DNA of 64,000 nt from Alkalibacillus aidingensis (lineage in GTDB: Bacteria > Bacillota > Bacilli > Bacillales > Alkalibacillaceae): contig NZ_JABXWU010000007.1 of the NCBI RefSeq assembly GCF_014595945.1, positions 49,059 through 113,058 of the forward strand. Direction: 5' to 3'. Position 1 is the first letter of the stretch. Each line of letters opens with the position of its first letter. This document shows positions 11,998 to 20,899 of this stretch, piece by piece. The notes beneath the pieces are model-generated. The model was not told the origin of the DNA and did not search any database. It was given only the letters and a program-made list of their open reading frames with translations. Both the position numbers and the translations under genes were made by a program.

Positions 11998-12949
11998 CAG
12001 AGCCATCCTTTCTTTGAATTAAATCTTTCCATTTTAATAACCACTCGTTAGCAAGCCGGTATGGATCGTCCGTTTGCTCCAGCTGTTGCTTCATGTGTTC
12101 GTTACTTTGTATGACCTGGTGAATATCCTTTAGTAATTGCTCTTGAATTAGTTCGTAAACCTCGTGCTCCAGCTGTGTTTCTCGCTTATGTTTTCCTGCT
12201 TGTGATTCGTCAAGATAGGTTTTGTGTTTGACAATCGCATCAAATAATTCATCGAATCCTGACGGTTGAGCCTCTGAGATCGTTTCGACGATTAACGGTT
12301 CAAATCCGTCATTACTAGCAATATGAATTAAGTCTTTCAACTGTCTTTTTAATTTCCTAACCCCTGGAAGGTCTGCTTTGTTTAAAATAAACAAATCGGC
12401 AATCTCCATGATTCCAGCTTTAAAGATTTGCAGAATATCACCAGAGTTTGGAGTCAAAACAACGGCTGTTGTATCAGCCACCTTCATAATATCTAGCTCT
12501 GACTGACCAACACCGACTGTTTCGATTAAGATATAATCAAACCCATAAGCATCACAAGCTCTAATAGCATCCTTTGTCGCTCTAGCTAAACCACCTAAAC
12601 TACCACGTGTTGCCATGCTACGAATAAAGACGTGTTCATCCGTGAAATGTTTATGCATTCGAACACGATCGCCTAACAAAGCCCCACCACTAAAAGGACT
12701 TGTTGGATCAACTGCGATGATTGCAACCTTCTGATCATGTTCACGCAAGAGGGTGATTAAATGATCAACAAGCGAACTCTTTCCAGCTCCAGGAGATCCA
12801 GTGATTCCTATATAGTGAGCCCCTTGCTTACGAGCATTTAAATCACTTAATAGCTTTAGCTTCTCAGGATGATCATTTTCAATCATCGTAATTGCTCGAG
12901 CAAGCGCACGCTGATCTTGGTTTTCAATCCGACTTGCGAGTTGATCCAT
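11990..12949 (-). CDS. meaB: MeaB/ArgK-type G3E GTPase, mutase chaperone
   Basis: MeaB-type GTPases load and protect adenosylcobalamin on acyl-CoA mutases. The 319-residue protein has Walker A GSPGAGKSS (51-59), the base-specificity motif NKAD, and a C-terminal dimerisation helix. AAAGGA precedes the ATG. IcmF downstream already has a built-in MeaB-like domain, so a free copy in the same operon looks redundant. It may serve another mutase elsewhere in the genome or assist IcmF in trans. Old annotations call such proteins LAO/AO transport ATPase (ArgK), which is not supported here. Confidence 0.9.
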   Translation of the reverse strand: MDQLASRIENQDQRALARAITMIENDHPEKLKLLSDLNARKQGAHYIGITGSPGAGKSSLVDHLITLLREHDQKVAIIAVDPTSPFSGGALLGDRVRMHKHFTDEHVFIRSMATRGSLGGLARATKDAIRACDAYGFDYILIETVGVGQSELDIMKVADTTAVVLTPNSGDILQIFKAGIMEIADLFILNKADLPGVRKLKRQLKDLIHIASNDGFEPLIVETISEAQPSGFDELFDAIVKHKTYLDESQAGKHKRETQLEHEVYELIQEQLLKDIHQVIQSNEHMKQQLEQTDDPYRLANEWLLKWKDLIQRKDGSDG

Positions 12950-13030
12950 ACTTTTCAGTCCTTTCTAAGAGTTTTTCGGCATATTTTCAAGAGTCCGCAC
13001 GGAAATTAGTATTACGTTTCCGGCCTTTCG

Positions 13031-13268
13031 AGCGCTTCGTCCGACTGTCAGTGCTCTTCGTCCGACCGTGAGTTGCTTCCGTCCGACTGTCAGTGCTCTT
13101 CGTCCGACCGTGAGTTGCTTCCGTCCGACTGTCAGCGATCTTCATCCGACCGTGAGATGCTTCGTCCGACTGTCAGCGATCTTCGTCCGACCGTGAGTTG
13201 CTTCCGTCCGACTGTCAGCGATCTTCATCCGACCGTGAGATGCTTCGTCCGACTGTAAGCTGCTTAGT
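13031..13268. repeat. Tandem array 1 of TCCGAC repeats (11 monomers, ~21 nt)
   Basis: Eleven TCCGAC-centred monomers in a row alternate between two forms, TCCGACTGTCAG and TCCGACCGTGAG, so the higher unit is about 42 nt. It fills most of the 324-bp gap between the first acyl-CoA dehydrogenase stop (13274) and meaB (12949), inside what looks like one operon. No gene, spacer or dyad is visible. The same core and period recur at 27884-28383. Confidence 0.9.
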
Positions 13269-13273
13269 CATAC

Positions 13274-14413
13274 TTACTTGGTAACCATTCGTCCAATTAC
13301 AAGACGCTGAATTTCTTGTGTTCCTTCATAGATTTGAGTGATTTTAGCATCACGCATATAACGCTCGACCGGGTAGTCTTTCGTATAACCGTAACCCCCA
13401 AATACTTGAACAGCTTCTACAGTCACCTTCATCGCTGTGTCCCCTGCAAATAGTTTGGCCATTGCTGATTCCTTTTGATAAGGAAGACCTTCCGATTCAT
13501 TATAAGCAGCCTGGTAAGTTAATAGACGGGATGCTTCTATTTCTGTCGCCATATCTGCTAATTTAAAAGAAATCCCTTGATTTTTAGCGATCGGCTTTCC
13601 GAACTGTTCACGTTCTTTGGCATATTCAGCCGATGCATCCAGTGCACCTTGAGCAATACCAACTGCTTGTGCAGCGATACCATTTCGGCCCCCATCTAAA
13701 GTTGTCATCGCTATTTTAAAGCCATCACCCTCTTCACCAAGCATATTTTCCTTAGGGATTCGGCAGTTTTCAAAAATCAACTCTGTTGTTGGGGATGATC
13801 TGATTCCTAGTTTTTCTTCTTTCTTTCCGAACGTGAATCCTTCTGTTCCTTTTTCAACGATAAAAGCGGAGATCCCTTTATGTTTAGCATCTGCATCTGT
13901 TTTAGCAAAGACAACATAAATATCTGCTACTCCACCGTTAGTAATCCAAACCTTAGAACCATTCAAGACATACTCATCACCGTCTAATTTGGCTGAAGTT
14001 TTCATGGAAGATACGTCACTACCTGCTCCTGGTTCGGAGAGAGCATAAGCACCTAACGCTTCACCTGTTGCCAAACGTTGTAAGAAATTTTGCTTTTGTT
14101 CTTCTGATCCGTATTTATAAATCGGCCAGCTTGCTAGAGATATATGAGCTGAAAGGGTTACCCCTGTCGAAGCACACACACGTGAAAGCTCCTCAACTGC
14201 AATCACATAGCTAACAAAGTCTGCCCCAATTCCTCCATATTCCTCTGGCCAAGGAATGCCAGTCAGTCCCAGTTCAGCCATTTGATCAAAGATCCCTCGA
14301 TCAAAACGCTCTTGTTCATCTCGTTCTGCTGCCGTTGGTCCAACTTCATTCTCAGCAAAGTCACGAACCATCTTACGTAACATTTGTTGTTCTTCTGTTA
14401 ATTGAAAATTCAT
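13274..14413 (-). CDS. Acyl-CoA dehydrogenase (AcdA-like)
   Basis: This FAD enzyme introduces the trans-2 double bond in acyl-CoAs and passes electrons to ETF. The 379-residue protein shows both family signatures, [13 protein letters not shown] and [20 protein letters not shown], and the catalytic base Glu363 in IYEGTQE. GGGAGG lies just upstream of the ATG. It is the second of two dehydrogenases in tandem, about 50% alike by eye, so they probably differ in chain length or branching. Short or branched chains are likely given the neighbouring IcmF; exact substrate cannot be read from sequence. Confidence 0.93.
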   Translation of the reverse strand: MNFQLTEEQQMLRKMVRDFAENEVGPTAAERDEQERFDRGIFDQMAELGLTGIPWPEEYGGIGADFVSYVIAVEELSRVCASTGVTLSAHISLASWPIYKYGSEEQKQNFLQRLATGEALGAYALSEPGAGSDVSSMKTSAKLDGDEYVLNGSKVWITNGGVADIYVVFAKTDADAKHKGISAFIVEKGTEGFTFGKKEEKLGIRSSPTTELIFENCRIPKENMLGEEGDGFKIAMTTLDGGRNGIAAQAVGIAQGALDASAEYAKEREQFGKPIAKNQGISFKLADMATEIEASRLLTYQAAYNESEGLPYQKESAMAKLFAGDTAMKVTVEAVQVFGGYGYTKDYPVERYMRDAKITQIYEGTQEIQRLVIGRMVTK

Positions 14414-14448
14414 CTGCAGTTCCTCCCTTATGATCGAATAAAGTCAAT

Positions 14449-15591
14449 TTAGTCATTGATTAAATGTCTACTAATAACCATGTTCTGTACTTCTGTTGTC
14501 CCTTCATAGATTTGTGTGATCTTAGCATCACGGAAGTAACGCTCAACTGGATAATCCTCGGTATACCCATAACCACCAAATACTTGAACAGCCTCAATGG
14601 CAACATCTACTGCCGTTTTGGATGCAAATTTTTTCGCCATAGAAGCTTCTTTGCTACTGTTTTTTCCAGCTTGATACATGGAAGCAGCATGGTAGATTAA
14701 TAGTTTAGCGCTCTCGACAGCCGTAGCCATATCTGCAAGTTTAAATGATACCCCTTGGTGATGAGCAATTGGTTTCCCAAATTGCTCACGCTCTTTAGCA
14801 TAGTCAACCCCTGCCTCAAGAGCTGCTTCTGCTATCCCAAGCGCTTGAGCAGCAATACCGATTCGACCAATGTTTAAGTTGGCTAAAGCAATCTTTAACC
14901 CTTCTCCTTCTTGGCCTAGTAGTTGATTAGCAGGGATTTTACATTGATCGAAATTTAATGAGATCGTACTTGAACCATGTAAACCCATTTTCTTCTCCGG
15001 CTTTCCCATCTCAAACCCTGGTGTGTCTTTCTCAACGATAAATGTGGATAACCCTTTACTTCCTGCTTCAGGGTCTGTATTGGCAAATACAATATACGTA
15101 TCTGCATAACCACCATTCGTAATAAAAACTTTAGAACCATTGAGTATATAGTGGTCTCCATCCTTAATCGCTTTAGTTTTCAGTCCTCCGGCATCACTAC
15201 CAGCACCTGGTTCAGTTAAGGCAAAAGCACCTAAATATTCTCCTGAAGCTAGTTTTGGGATATAGTGATTGATCTGTTCGTCACTTCCAAACTTAAGAAT
15301 TGGAAATGTGCCAACAGATGTATGAACTGATAAGATGACACCAATCGTTGCACTTACTTTCGATAACTCATGAATGGCAATGATATAAGACATATAATCC
15401 ATTCCTGAGCCACCGTGTTCTTCACTAATTGGGATTCCTAATAAACCTAAGTCCCCCATCTTCTTAATAACTTCTTGGGGAAATCGGTCTTCCTTTTCCA
15501 TTCTTTCGATTTCTGGTGCAACTTCTTTTTGGGCAAAGTCGCGCACCATTTTGCGCATCATTTCTTGTTCTTCTGTAAACTGTAAGTTCAT
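14449..15591 (-). CDS. Acyl-CoA dehydrogenase (MmgC/short-chain-like)
   Basis: The second acyl-CoA dehydrogenase is 380 residues, with [33 protein letters not shown] and catalytic Glu363 in IYEGTTE. The ATG at 15591 has AAGGAG 9 nt upstream; an in-frame ATG six codons earlier has none. It follows the 3-hydroxybutyryl-CoA dehydrogenase gene closely in an mmgABC-like order (thiolase, hydroxyacyl-CoA dehydrogenase, acyl-CoA dehydrogenase). Reduced FAD is likely reoxidised through ETF and FadF, encoded 9 kb away under the same operator type. Confidence 0.93.
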   Translation of the reverse strand: MNLQFTEEQEMMRKMVRDFAQKEVAPEIERMEKEDRFPQEVIKKMGDLGLLGIPISEEHGGSGMDYMSYIIAIHELSKVSATIGVILSVHTSVGTFPILKFGSDEQINHYIPKLASGEYLGAFALTEPGAGSDAGGLKTKAIKDGDHYILNGSKVFITNGGYADTYIVFANTDPEAGSKGLSTFIVEKDTPGFEMGKPEKKMGLHGSSTISLNFDQCKIPANQLLGQEGEGLKIALANLNIGRIGIAAQALGIAEAALEAGVDYAKEREQFGKPIAHHQGVSFKLADMATAVESAKLLIYHAASMYQAGKNSSKEASMAKKFASKTAVDVAIEAVQVFGGYGYTEDYPVERYFRDAKITQIYEGTTEVQNMVISRHLIND

Positions 15592-15615
15592 GGGGATGCA
15601 CTCCTTCAATCCACT

Positions 15616-16467
15616 TTATTCGTACACATAAAAACCACGTCCCGATTTCTTCCCTAACCAACCTGCGTTAACATATTTGCGAAGTAATGGACAAGGGCGA
15701 TACTTACTGTCACCAAAGCCTTCATGTAAGATTTCCATAATATATAAGCAAGTATCTAAACCGATAAAATCGGCTAATTGCAATGGCCCCATCGGATGAT
15801 TCATACCTAATTTCATCACCTGATCCACCGCTTCAGGTTCTGCCACTCCTTCAAACACTGTATAAATAGCTTCATTAATCATTGGCATTAACACTCGATT
15901 GGAAACAAAACCAGGATAGTCGTTCACTTCAACCGGCACTTTATTAAGTTGTTTTGTTGTTTCATTGACAAGTCGGTAGGTTTCATCAGATGTCTGGATG
16001 GCGCGAATTACTTCTACTAACTTCATGACTGGTACTGGATTCATGAAATGCATTCCAATCACTTGGCTTGGTCGTTCAGTTACTGCTGCAATATCGGTAA
16101 TCGGTAATGAAGATGTATTGGTTGCAAGAATCGTATGTTTTGGTGTAACTTGATCTAACTGTTGAAACACTTTTGTTTTAACATCCATATTCTCTACTAC
16201 TGCTTCGATCACTAAATCACAATCACTAGCATCTTCGAGGTTGGTAGTTGTTTGAATTCTATTTAAGGCTTCTTCCTTTTCACTCTCCGTGATTCTTTCT
16301 TTTTCAACGTTACGGATTAATCGTTTTTCAATTCCTTTGTATCCGTTTTCTAATGACTGTTCAGAAACGTCATTTAAAACCACGTCAAAAGATGCTTGAG
16401 CAAAGACTTGGGCAATACCTGCTCCCATTTGGCCTGCTCCAATCACCATGACTTTTTTGACTGACAT
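15616..16467 (-). CDS. hbd: 3-hydroxybutyryl-CoA dehydrogenase
   Basis: It oxidises 3-hydroxyacyl-CoA (typically the C4 substrate) to 3-ketoacyl-CoA with NAD(P)+. The 283-residue protein has the Rossmann motif [10 protein letters not shown] (10-19), the catalytic His in [14 protein letters not shown] and the C-terminal dimerisation domain with [19 protein letters not shown]. Its length matches free-standing short-chain enzymes rather than FadB/FadN fusions. AAGGGGGAG precedes the ATG. It is the second gene of the operon. Confidence 0.94.
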   Translation of the reverse strand: MSVKKVMVIGAGQMGAGIAQVFAQASFDVVLNDVSEQSLENGYKGIEKRLIRNVEKERITESEKEEALNRIQTTTNLEDASDCDLVIEAVVENMDVKTKVFQQLDQVTPKHTILATNTSSLPITDIAAVTERPSQVIGMHFMNPVPVMKLVEVIRAIQTSDETYRLVNETTKQLNKVPVEVNDYPGFVSNRVLMPMINEAIYTVFEGVAEPEAVDQVMKLGMNHPMGPLQLADFIGLDTCLYIMEILHEGFGDSKYRPCPLLRKYVNAGWLGKKSGRGFYVYE

Positions 16468-16535
16468 GATTGACTCCCCCTTTTAATTTCTACTAATATA
16501 TTCGTTTCACCTATTTTATCCATGTTTCATTAACA

Positions 16536-17723
16536 CTACTGTTTAGGAACTTCTATTAATAGGGCATCTCCTTGCCCACCACCAGAACAAATTGAAGCGA
16601 TACCTAAGCCGCCTCCTCGGCGTTTAAGTTCGTAGGCAAGTGTCAGGATGATTCTGGTACCACTAGCACCAATTGGGTGACCTAATGCTACTGCCCCACC
16701 ATTGACATTCACTTTTTCAGGGGCCAATCCTGCAATTTTCCCACTAGCAAGTGAAACTGCAGCAAACGCTTCATTGACCTCAAACAAATCTATATCTTCG
16801 AGAGAGTACTGTGTTTTTTCTAGTAGTTTGTTAATAACGATTCCAGGGGTTTCCGGAAAACGATCAGCTTCAACCGCTACTTCTTCATGGGCTACAATGT
16901 TTGCTAAAGGTTCTTTTCCCAATGATTCTGCCTTCTCGCTCGACATCAACACAAGTGCGGCTGCACCATCATTAACACCTGGTGCATTCCCAGCTGTAAT
17001 CGTTCCATCCTTATCAAATGCTGGTCGTAATTTAGCTAACCCTTCAGCTGTTGTCCCATCACGAGGTGCTTCATCTTGCTCTACTTTAATTGGATCCTTT
17101 TTCCGTTGAGGCACTTCAACTGTAGCGATTTCCTCTTGCATCTTTCCGTTTTCCATCGCTTCAAGCGCTCTGGTGTGACTTCTTGCAGCCCATTCATCTT
17201 GTTGTTCACGTGTCAATTCAAAAGACTTAGCCGTCTTATTGCCGTATGTACCCATGTGAACATTTTCAAATGAACAAGTAAGACCATCGTGGACCATCAT
17301 ATCAACAACTTTTTGATCTCCCATACGCATGCCCCAGCGTGCATTAGGCATAAAATAAGGCGCATTACTCATGCTCTCCATTCCACCAGCAACAACAACT
17401 TCTTCTTCTCCTAACCGAATCATCATGTCACCTAGGGCCACACTGCGCATACCTGATGCACAAACTTTGTTAATCGTTTCTGTCTTCGTTTCCCAAGGGA
17501 TATCAGCATAACGCATAGCTTGTCGTGAAGGTAACTGACCTTGGCCTCCTTGTAAGACAGTTCCCATAATTACCTCTTGAACGTCCTCACCTTGAATTGC
17601 TGCTCGCTTTAGCGCCTCCTTAATAGCAATACCACCTAACTGCGCAGCTGTTAAAGGTGCTAATGAACCCCCAAACTTTCCAAATGGTGTTCTCGCACCA
17701 GCGACTATAACTGTTTGACTCAT
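16536..17723 (-). CDS. Acetyl-CoA C-acetyltransferase (thiolase)
   Basis: It condenses two acetyl-CoA or cleaves acetoacetyl-CoA, the last step of short-chain beta-oxidation. The 395-residue protein has the nucleophile Cys88 in NKVCASGMRS, His349 in GHPIGASG and the second cysteine Cys379 in CSGGGQG. Two adjacent ATG codons occur; the second (17723) is better spaced from AGGGGAG. As first gene of the operon it stands behind an extended -10 promoter, a FadR-type palindrome and a cre-like site, so fatty acids should induce it and sugar repress it. Confidence 0.94.
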   Translation of the reverse strand: MSQTVIVAGARTPFGKFGGSLAPLTAAQLGGIAIKEALKRAAIQGEDVQEVIMGTVLQGGQGQLPSRQAMRYADIPWETKTETINKVCASGMRSVALGDMMIRLGEEEVVVAGGMESMSNAPYFMPNARWGMRMGDQKVVDMMVHDGLTCSFENVHMGTYGNKTAKSFELTREQQDEWAARSHTRALEAMENGKMQEEIATVEVPQRKKDPIKVEQDEAPRDGTTAEGLAKLRPAFDKDGTITAGNAPGVNDGAAALVLMSSEKAESLGKEPLANIVAHEEVAVEADRFPETPGIVINKLLEKTQYSLEDIDLFEVNEAFAAVSLASGKIAGLAPEKVNVNGGAVALGHPIGASGTRIILTLAYELKRRGGGLGIASICSGGGQGDALLIEVPKQ

Positions 17724-17745
17724 CATACTCTCCCCTTTCCGACTT

Positions 17746-17759
17746 TGTAAACGCTACCA
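17746..17759. promoter_or_regulatory. Candidate CcpA cre site
   Basis: TGTAAACGCTACCA fits the cre consensus TGWAANCGNTNWCA at every constrained position except one (C in place of W). It lies just downstream of the thiolase promoter -10, a typical roadblock location for catabolite repression. Confidence 0.6.
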
Positions 17760-17762
17760 TTA

Positions 17763-17796
17763 ATTATAACATAATTTGATTGAGCGTTCGCTCAAT
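17763..17796 (-). promoter_or_regulatory. Thiolase operon promoter and FadR-type operator
   Basis: The minus strand reads TGTTATAAT, an extended -10 (17763-17771), with no good -35. Immediately upstream is the palindrome ATTGAGCGTTCGCTCAAT (17779-17796), two 8-nt arms around TT. Its place over the -35 region implies repression, most likely by the TetR protein at 11359-11997. Confidence 0.75.
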
Positions 17797-17888
17797 TAGG
17801 AGCAATTTTTAAAAAATTTATTTTAGTATAAATATTAAGTTTACTGTTATTATTTACCGTTGATTGTTTGGCTCATTACTTTAATTAA

Positions 17889-17934
17889 AGCATAAAAAAA
17901 CTGATGCGTAGGTTTAGCCTACGCACCAGTTTTA
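17889..17934 (-). terminator. Terminator after oppA
   Basis: On the minus strand, ACTGGTGCGTAGG pairs with CCTACGCATCAGT and is followed by seven T residues. It lies directly past the oppA stop codon. Confidence 0.9.
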
Positions 17935-17944
17935 TCTAAGTGAA

Positions 17945-19819
17945 TTATTCAGCTACAACTGGTTCGTCTTCAGTTACACCAAGTTCATACCAGTATACAC
18001 CTGAACCAGGAGCGATATCGTAGTTTACGATACGATCGTTAGCTGGTAGCATTAGTGCACGGTATAATGTTGGGAATACTGGAATCTCCTCAACCATTAG
18101 CTCTTGCCACTCACTGTAAACTTCTTGACGGTATTCTACGTCAAATGCTTCATCAGAAATACCTTCTTCTAATAGACGGTCATTTTCTTCACTAGCATAA
18201 CGTGGGTAGTTGAATGCTGCATTACGACCGTATAATCCTGAAGGGTCTACGTCAGAACCAACACCCCAAGCACCTTGGTAAATGTCGATTTCTGGGTCAT
18301 CAGCTTCTACTCTGTCATAGAAACTATTGAACTCTAGTAAACGTCCATCTACTAATTCAACGTTTAGACCAACAGCTTCCCAAGCTTGCATATAGTAGTT
18401 AGCGATTGGTTCTGCAACGTCGCCACCAGACATTGAAGCAAAGTTAATAACTAACTCTTCACCATCTGGATCTTCACGCAAGCCATCACCATCTATATCT
18501 TCGTAACCAGCTTCATCTAATAGACGGTTAGCCTCATCTGGATCATATGATGGTGCTTCAATTGAATCGTCATGATAGTCTGGGTGAGATGGTACGATTA
18601 ATGTTGTACCAGACCAACGAAGACCGTTGTAGAACTGTTCACCAACTGAGTCGTTATCAACTGCGTGCCACATAGCCTTACGTAGGTTTTTATTACCCAT
18701 CTTCATGTTTTCTGGCTCGTAAACAACTTCGCCAGCATCTTCATCCCAATGACCTAATTTGAATCCAATATACGTGTATGCTAAGTCGATATCCGCTAAG
18801 AATTCAACGTTAGACATATCCGCATTTTCTGGATATTGGTCTGTAGGGAAGCTAGATACGATATCTACTCCACCAGTTTCTAATTCTTGAACAACAACGT
18901 TAGGGTTAACTACTTTTACAGTTAGAGTATCTAAGTTCGGCTCTCCACGCCAGTAGTTTTCGTTCTTAACCATTGATACAGACTCACCAGGGACGATTGA
19001 ATCGACAACGAATGGTCCAATACCAATTGGTTCTTCACGTACAGCGTCACTTTCTTCCATTTCTGCTACAGGAATATCTTCAAACACATGTTTTGGTAAA
19101 GCGTAAGTCCATACACCACCAGTTAATAATGATGGAGTTAAACGCTCATATTGAATAGTAAAAGATTTTTCATCGTGAATTTCAATACCAGGAATTGAAT
19201 CTGTATTTCCTTCACGATATTCGTCAATACCTTCAATTAGTGTGAAGCCTGGAGTACCCCAACGGATACCAGTATAATCAGGGTGAGCAATTACCTCATA
19301 TGAATATACCCAGTCTTCTGCTGTTAACTCTTCACCATCATGCCACTGTACATCATCACGGATTGTGAATGTGATTGTGTTAGCATCTTGATCCGCTTCA
19401 TATGTTGCAGCGCCATCTTGTGTATAAGTGTAGTTTTCGTCCATTGACAATAATGCTTCATCAAAGAACTGAATAATTTGTGAATCCGGGTTACCTTGAT
19501 AGAAGTTCCAGTTTAAAGTACCTTCAAACACTGTATCAGATACTAAACCGAAAGTAACATCGCCTCCATCAATCGGTTCGCCATCGTTTGATACTGCTGT
19601 ATCAAAGTCTGAGACATCATAAATTTGATCTTCTGGATCAACAGGATCATCATCAGGCTCATCGCCGTCGTCATCTGGATCATCTGTTTCTTCTGTTGTA
19701 TCACCTGGATCCTCGTCTGTTTCCCCATCCCCTGTGTCATCGCCACCACATGCAGCTAATACAAGGAATAGTGCGAGCATTAAGACAAATAAATATTTGC
19801 CCCATAAAGATTTGCTCAT
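17945..19819 (-). CDS. oppA: Oligopeptide-binding lipoprotein of an ABC importer (SBP family 5)
   Basis: A 624-residue extracellular solute-binding protein. The signal sequence ends in the lipobox LAAC (Cys24), so it is anchored to the membrane as a lipoprotein. A 45-residue linker of almost only Asp, Glu, Gly and Thr follows, typical of halophiles. The SBP_bac_5 body includes WHDGEELTAEDWVYSYE and the C-terminal lobe. RBS GGGGAGG precedes the ATG. It is the last gene of the opp operon and is set off by a stem-loop, which may raise its level over the permease genes. The ligand is probably peptides; other family 5 ligands (nickel, sugars) are possible. Confidence 0.9.
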   Translation of the reverse strand: MSKSLWGKYLFVLMLALFLVLAACGGDDTGDGETDEDPGDTTEETDDPDDDGDEPDDDPVDPEDQIYDVSDFDTAVSNDGEPIDGGDVTFGLVSDTVFEGTLNWNFYQGNPDSQIIQFFDEALLSMDENYTYTQDGAATYEADQDANTITFTIRDDVQWHDGEELTAEDWVYSYEVIAHPDYTGIRWGTPGFTLIEGIDEYREGNTDSIPGIEIHDEKSFTIQYERLTPSLLTGGVWTYALPKHVFEDIPVAEMEESDAVREEPIGIGPFVVDSIVPGESVSMVKNENYWRGEPNLDTLTVKVVNPNVVVQELETGGVDIVSSFPTDQYPENADMSNVEFLADIDLAYTYIGFKLGHWDEDAGEVVYEPENMKMGNKNLRKAMWHAVDNDSVGEQFYNGLRWSGTTLIVPSHPDYHDDSIEAPSYDPDEANRLLDEAGYEDIDGDGLREDPDGEELVINFASMSGGDVAEPIANYYMQAWEAVGLNVELVDGRLLEFNSFYDRVEADDPEIDIYQGAWGVGSDVDPSGLYGRNAAFNYPRYASEENDRLLEEGISDEAFDVEYRQEVYSEWQELMVEEIPVFPTLYRALMLPANDRIVNYDIAPGSGVYWYELGVTEDEPVVAE

Positions 19820-19888
19820 AAATAATACCTCCCCTTTTTTCCTTTATTTAGTCATGTCAAAGAATTTGACTGACCTAAATTTATACTG

Positions 19889-19917
19889 ATCGCAGCCCAA
19901 TTTAATGGGCTGGCGAT
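19889..19917 (-). other. Intercistronic stem-loop between oppC and oppA
   Basis: CAGCCCA (19893-19899) pairs with TGGGCTG (19906-19912), and the flanks extend the stem by a few pairs. No T-run follows on the minus strand, so it is more likely an mRNA-stabilising or processing hairpin than a full terminator. Confidence 0.55.
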
Positions 19918-19952
19918 AGTAACATAGATTGATAGAATTTCTTTTAATTTTG

Positions 19953-20873
19953 CTATGCTCTTCTTTGTCTAGCATCGGCCGCACGTTTTAATGCTTCACC
20001 AACGTTACGTACAGCTAGCATTAATATTAAAATTAATACAGCTGCCGGCACCCAAATCCACCATCTAAATTCTAATGTTTGTGGATTGGTTGCATAGCCG
20101 AGTAAGGTTCCTAAACTAGGCGTATCCTCAGGAAATCCGAATCCTAGGAATGATAAGCCTGACTCTAAGCCTATATTGGCTGCAAGGTTCAGCGTCATCG
20201 TTACGACAATTAATGACGTAATGTTCGGTAAAACCTGTGTAAATATAATTTTTGTATGCGAAGAGCCAAGCGTCCTTGAAGCTTGAACATAATCTAACTC
20301 TTTCTCTTGCAATGCCCTTGAACGGATCAACCTGGCGATTCCCATCCACAGGAATGCTGTCATAACAAGTGAGAAGGACCATACACTATACTTTGGAACA
20401 ATAGCAACAAATACGATGATGATCATTAAGTTTGGTAATACCATGAAGAAGTCAACTATACGCATCATCACGTTATCAATGTGGCCCCCGAAGTATCCAG
20501 CAACAACACCGAATACGATTCCGATAAAACCTGACATCACCGTTACTAATATTCCAATAAGTAACGAGTTACGAGTCCCAATAATTAACTGACCAAAGAT
20601 ATCACGTCCACCATAATCTGTACCTAACCAAAATTCACTTGAAGGTGGTTCATAAATGGCAAACAAGTCGACTGTTACGATTTCATCTTGGTCTAGTATC
20701 CATGAAATCCCAAATACAAATGCAGTTATTAATACTAAAAAGATTAAAGAGAATAAGGCTAATTTATCCTTTAAAAGCTCCTTCCAAAAGATCTTGAAAC
20801 CTGAAGGACTTTTATCGAACTTATCAAAATCTACTGTTTCTTCTACTTCCTGTGCGTTATTTTTATTACTCAC
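19953..20873 (-). CDS. oppC: Oligopeptide ABC transporter permease (OppC type)
   Basis: One of two inner-membrane permease subunits. The 306-residue protein has a cytoplasmic N-terminal stretch, a first membrane helix near residues 35-57, and five more in the BPD_transp_1 domain, with an ABC-contact region around LDYVQASRTLGSSHTKIIF. The start is the GTG at 20873, 5 nt beyond AGGGGGTGA; an earlier in-frame GTG lies inside this RBS. It pairs with the upstream oppB product. Confidence 0.92.
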   Translation of the reverse strand: MSNKNNAQEVEETVDFDKFDKSPSGFKIFWKELLKDKLALFSLIFLVLITAFVFGISWILDQDEIVTVDLFAIYEPPSSEFWLGTDYGGRDIFGQLIIGTRNSLLIGILVTVMSGFIGIVFGVVAGYFGGHIDNVMMRIVDFFMVLPNLMIIIVFVAIVPKYSVWSFSLVMTAFLWMGIARLIRSRALQEKELDYVQASRTLGSSHTKIIFTQVLPNITSLIVVTMTLNLAANIGLESGLSFLGFGFPEDTPSLGTLLGYATNPQTLEFRWWIWVPAAVLILILMLAVRNVGEALKRAADARQRRA

Positions 20874-20899
20874 TCGTTTCACCCCCTAAGCTGCCTTTC

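Noticed and set aside
13073..13258. A 61-codon frame in repeat array 1.
   Set aside because: Same cause as above: translated tandem repeat, no RBS, rich in Ser-Asp-Cys-Gln type repeats.
19543..19821. Open frames on both strands over the start of oppA.
   Set aside because: Shadows of the acidic Asp/Glu/Thr linker; low-complexity codons leave other frames open.
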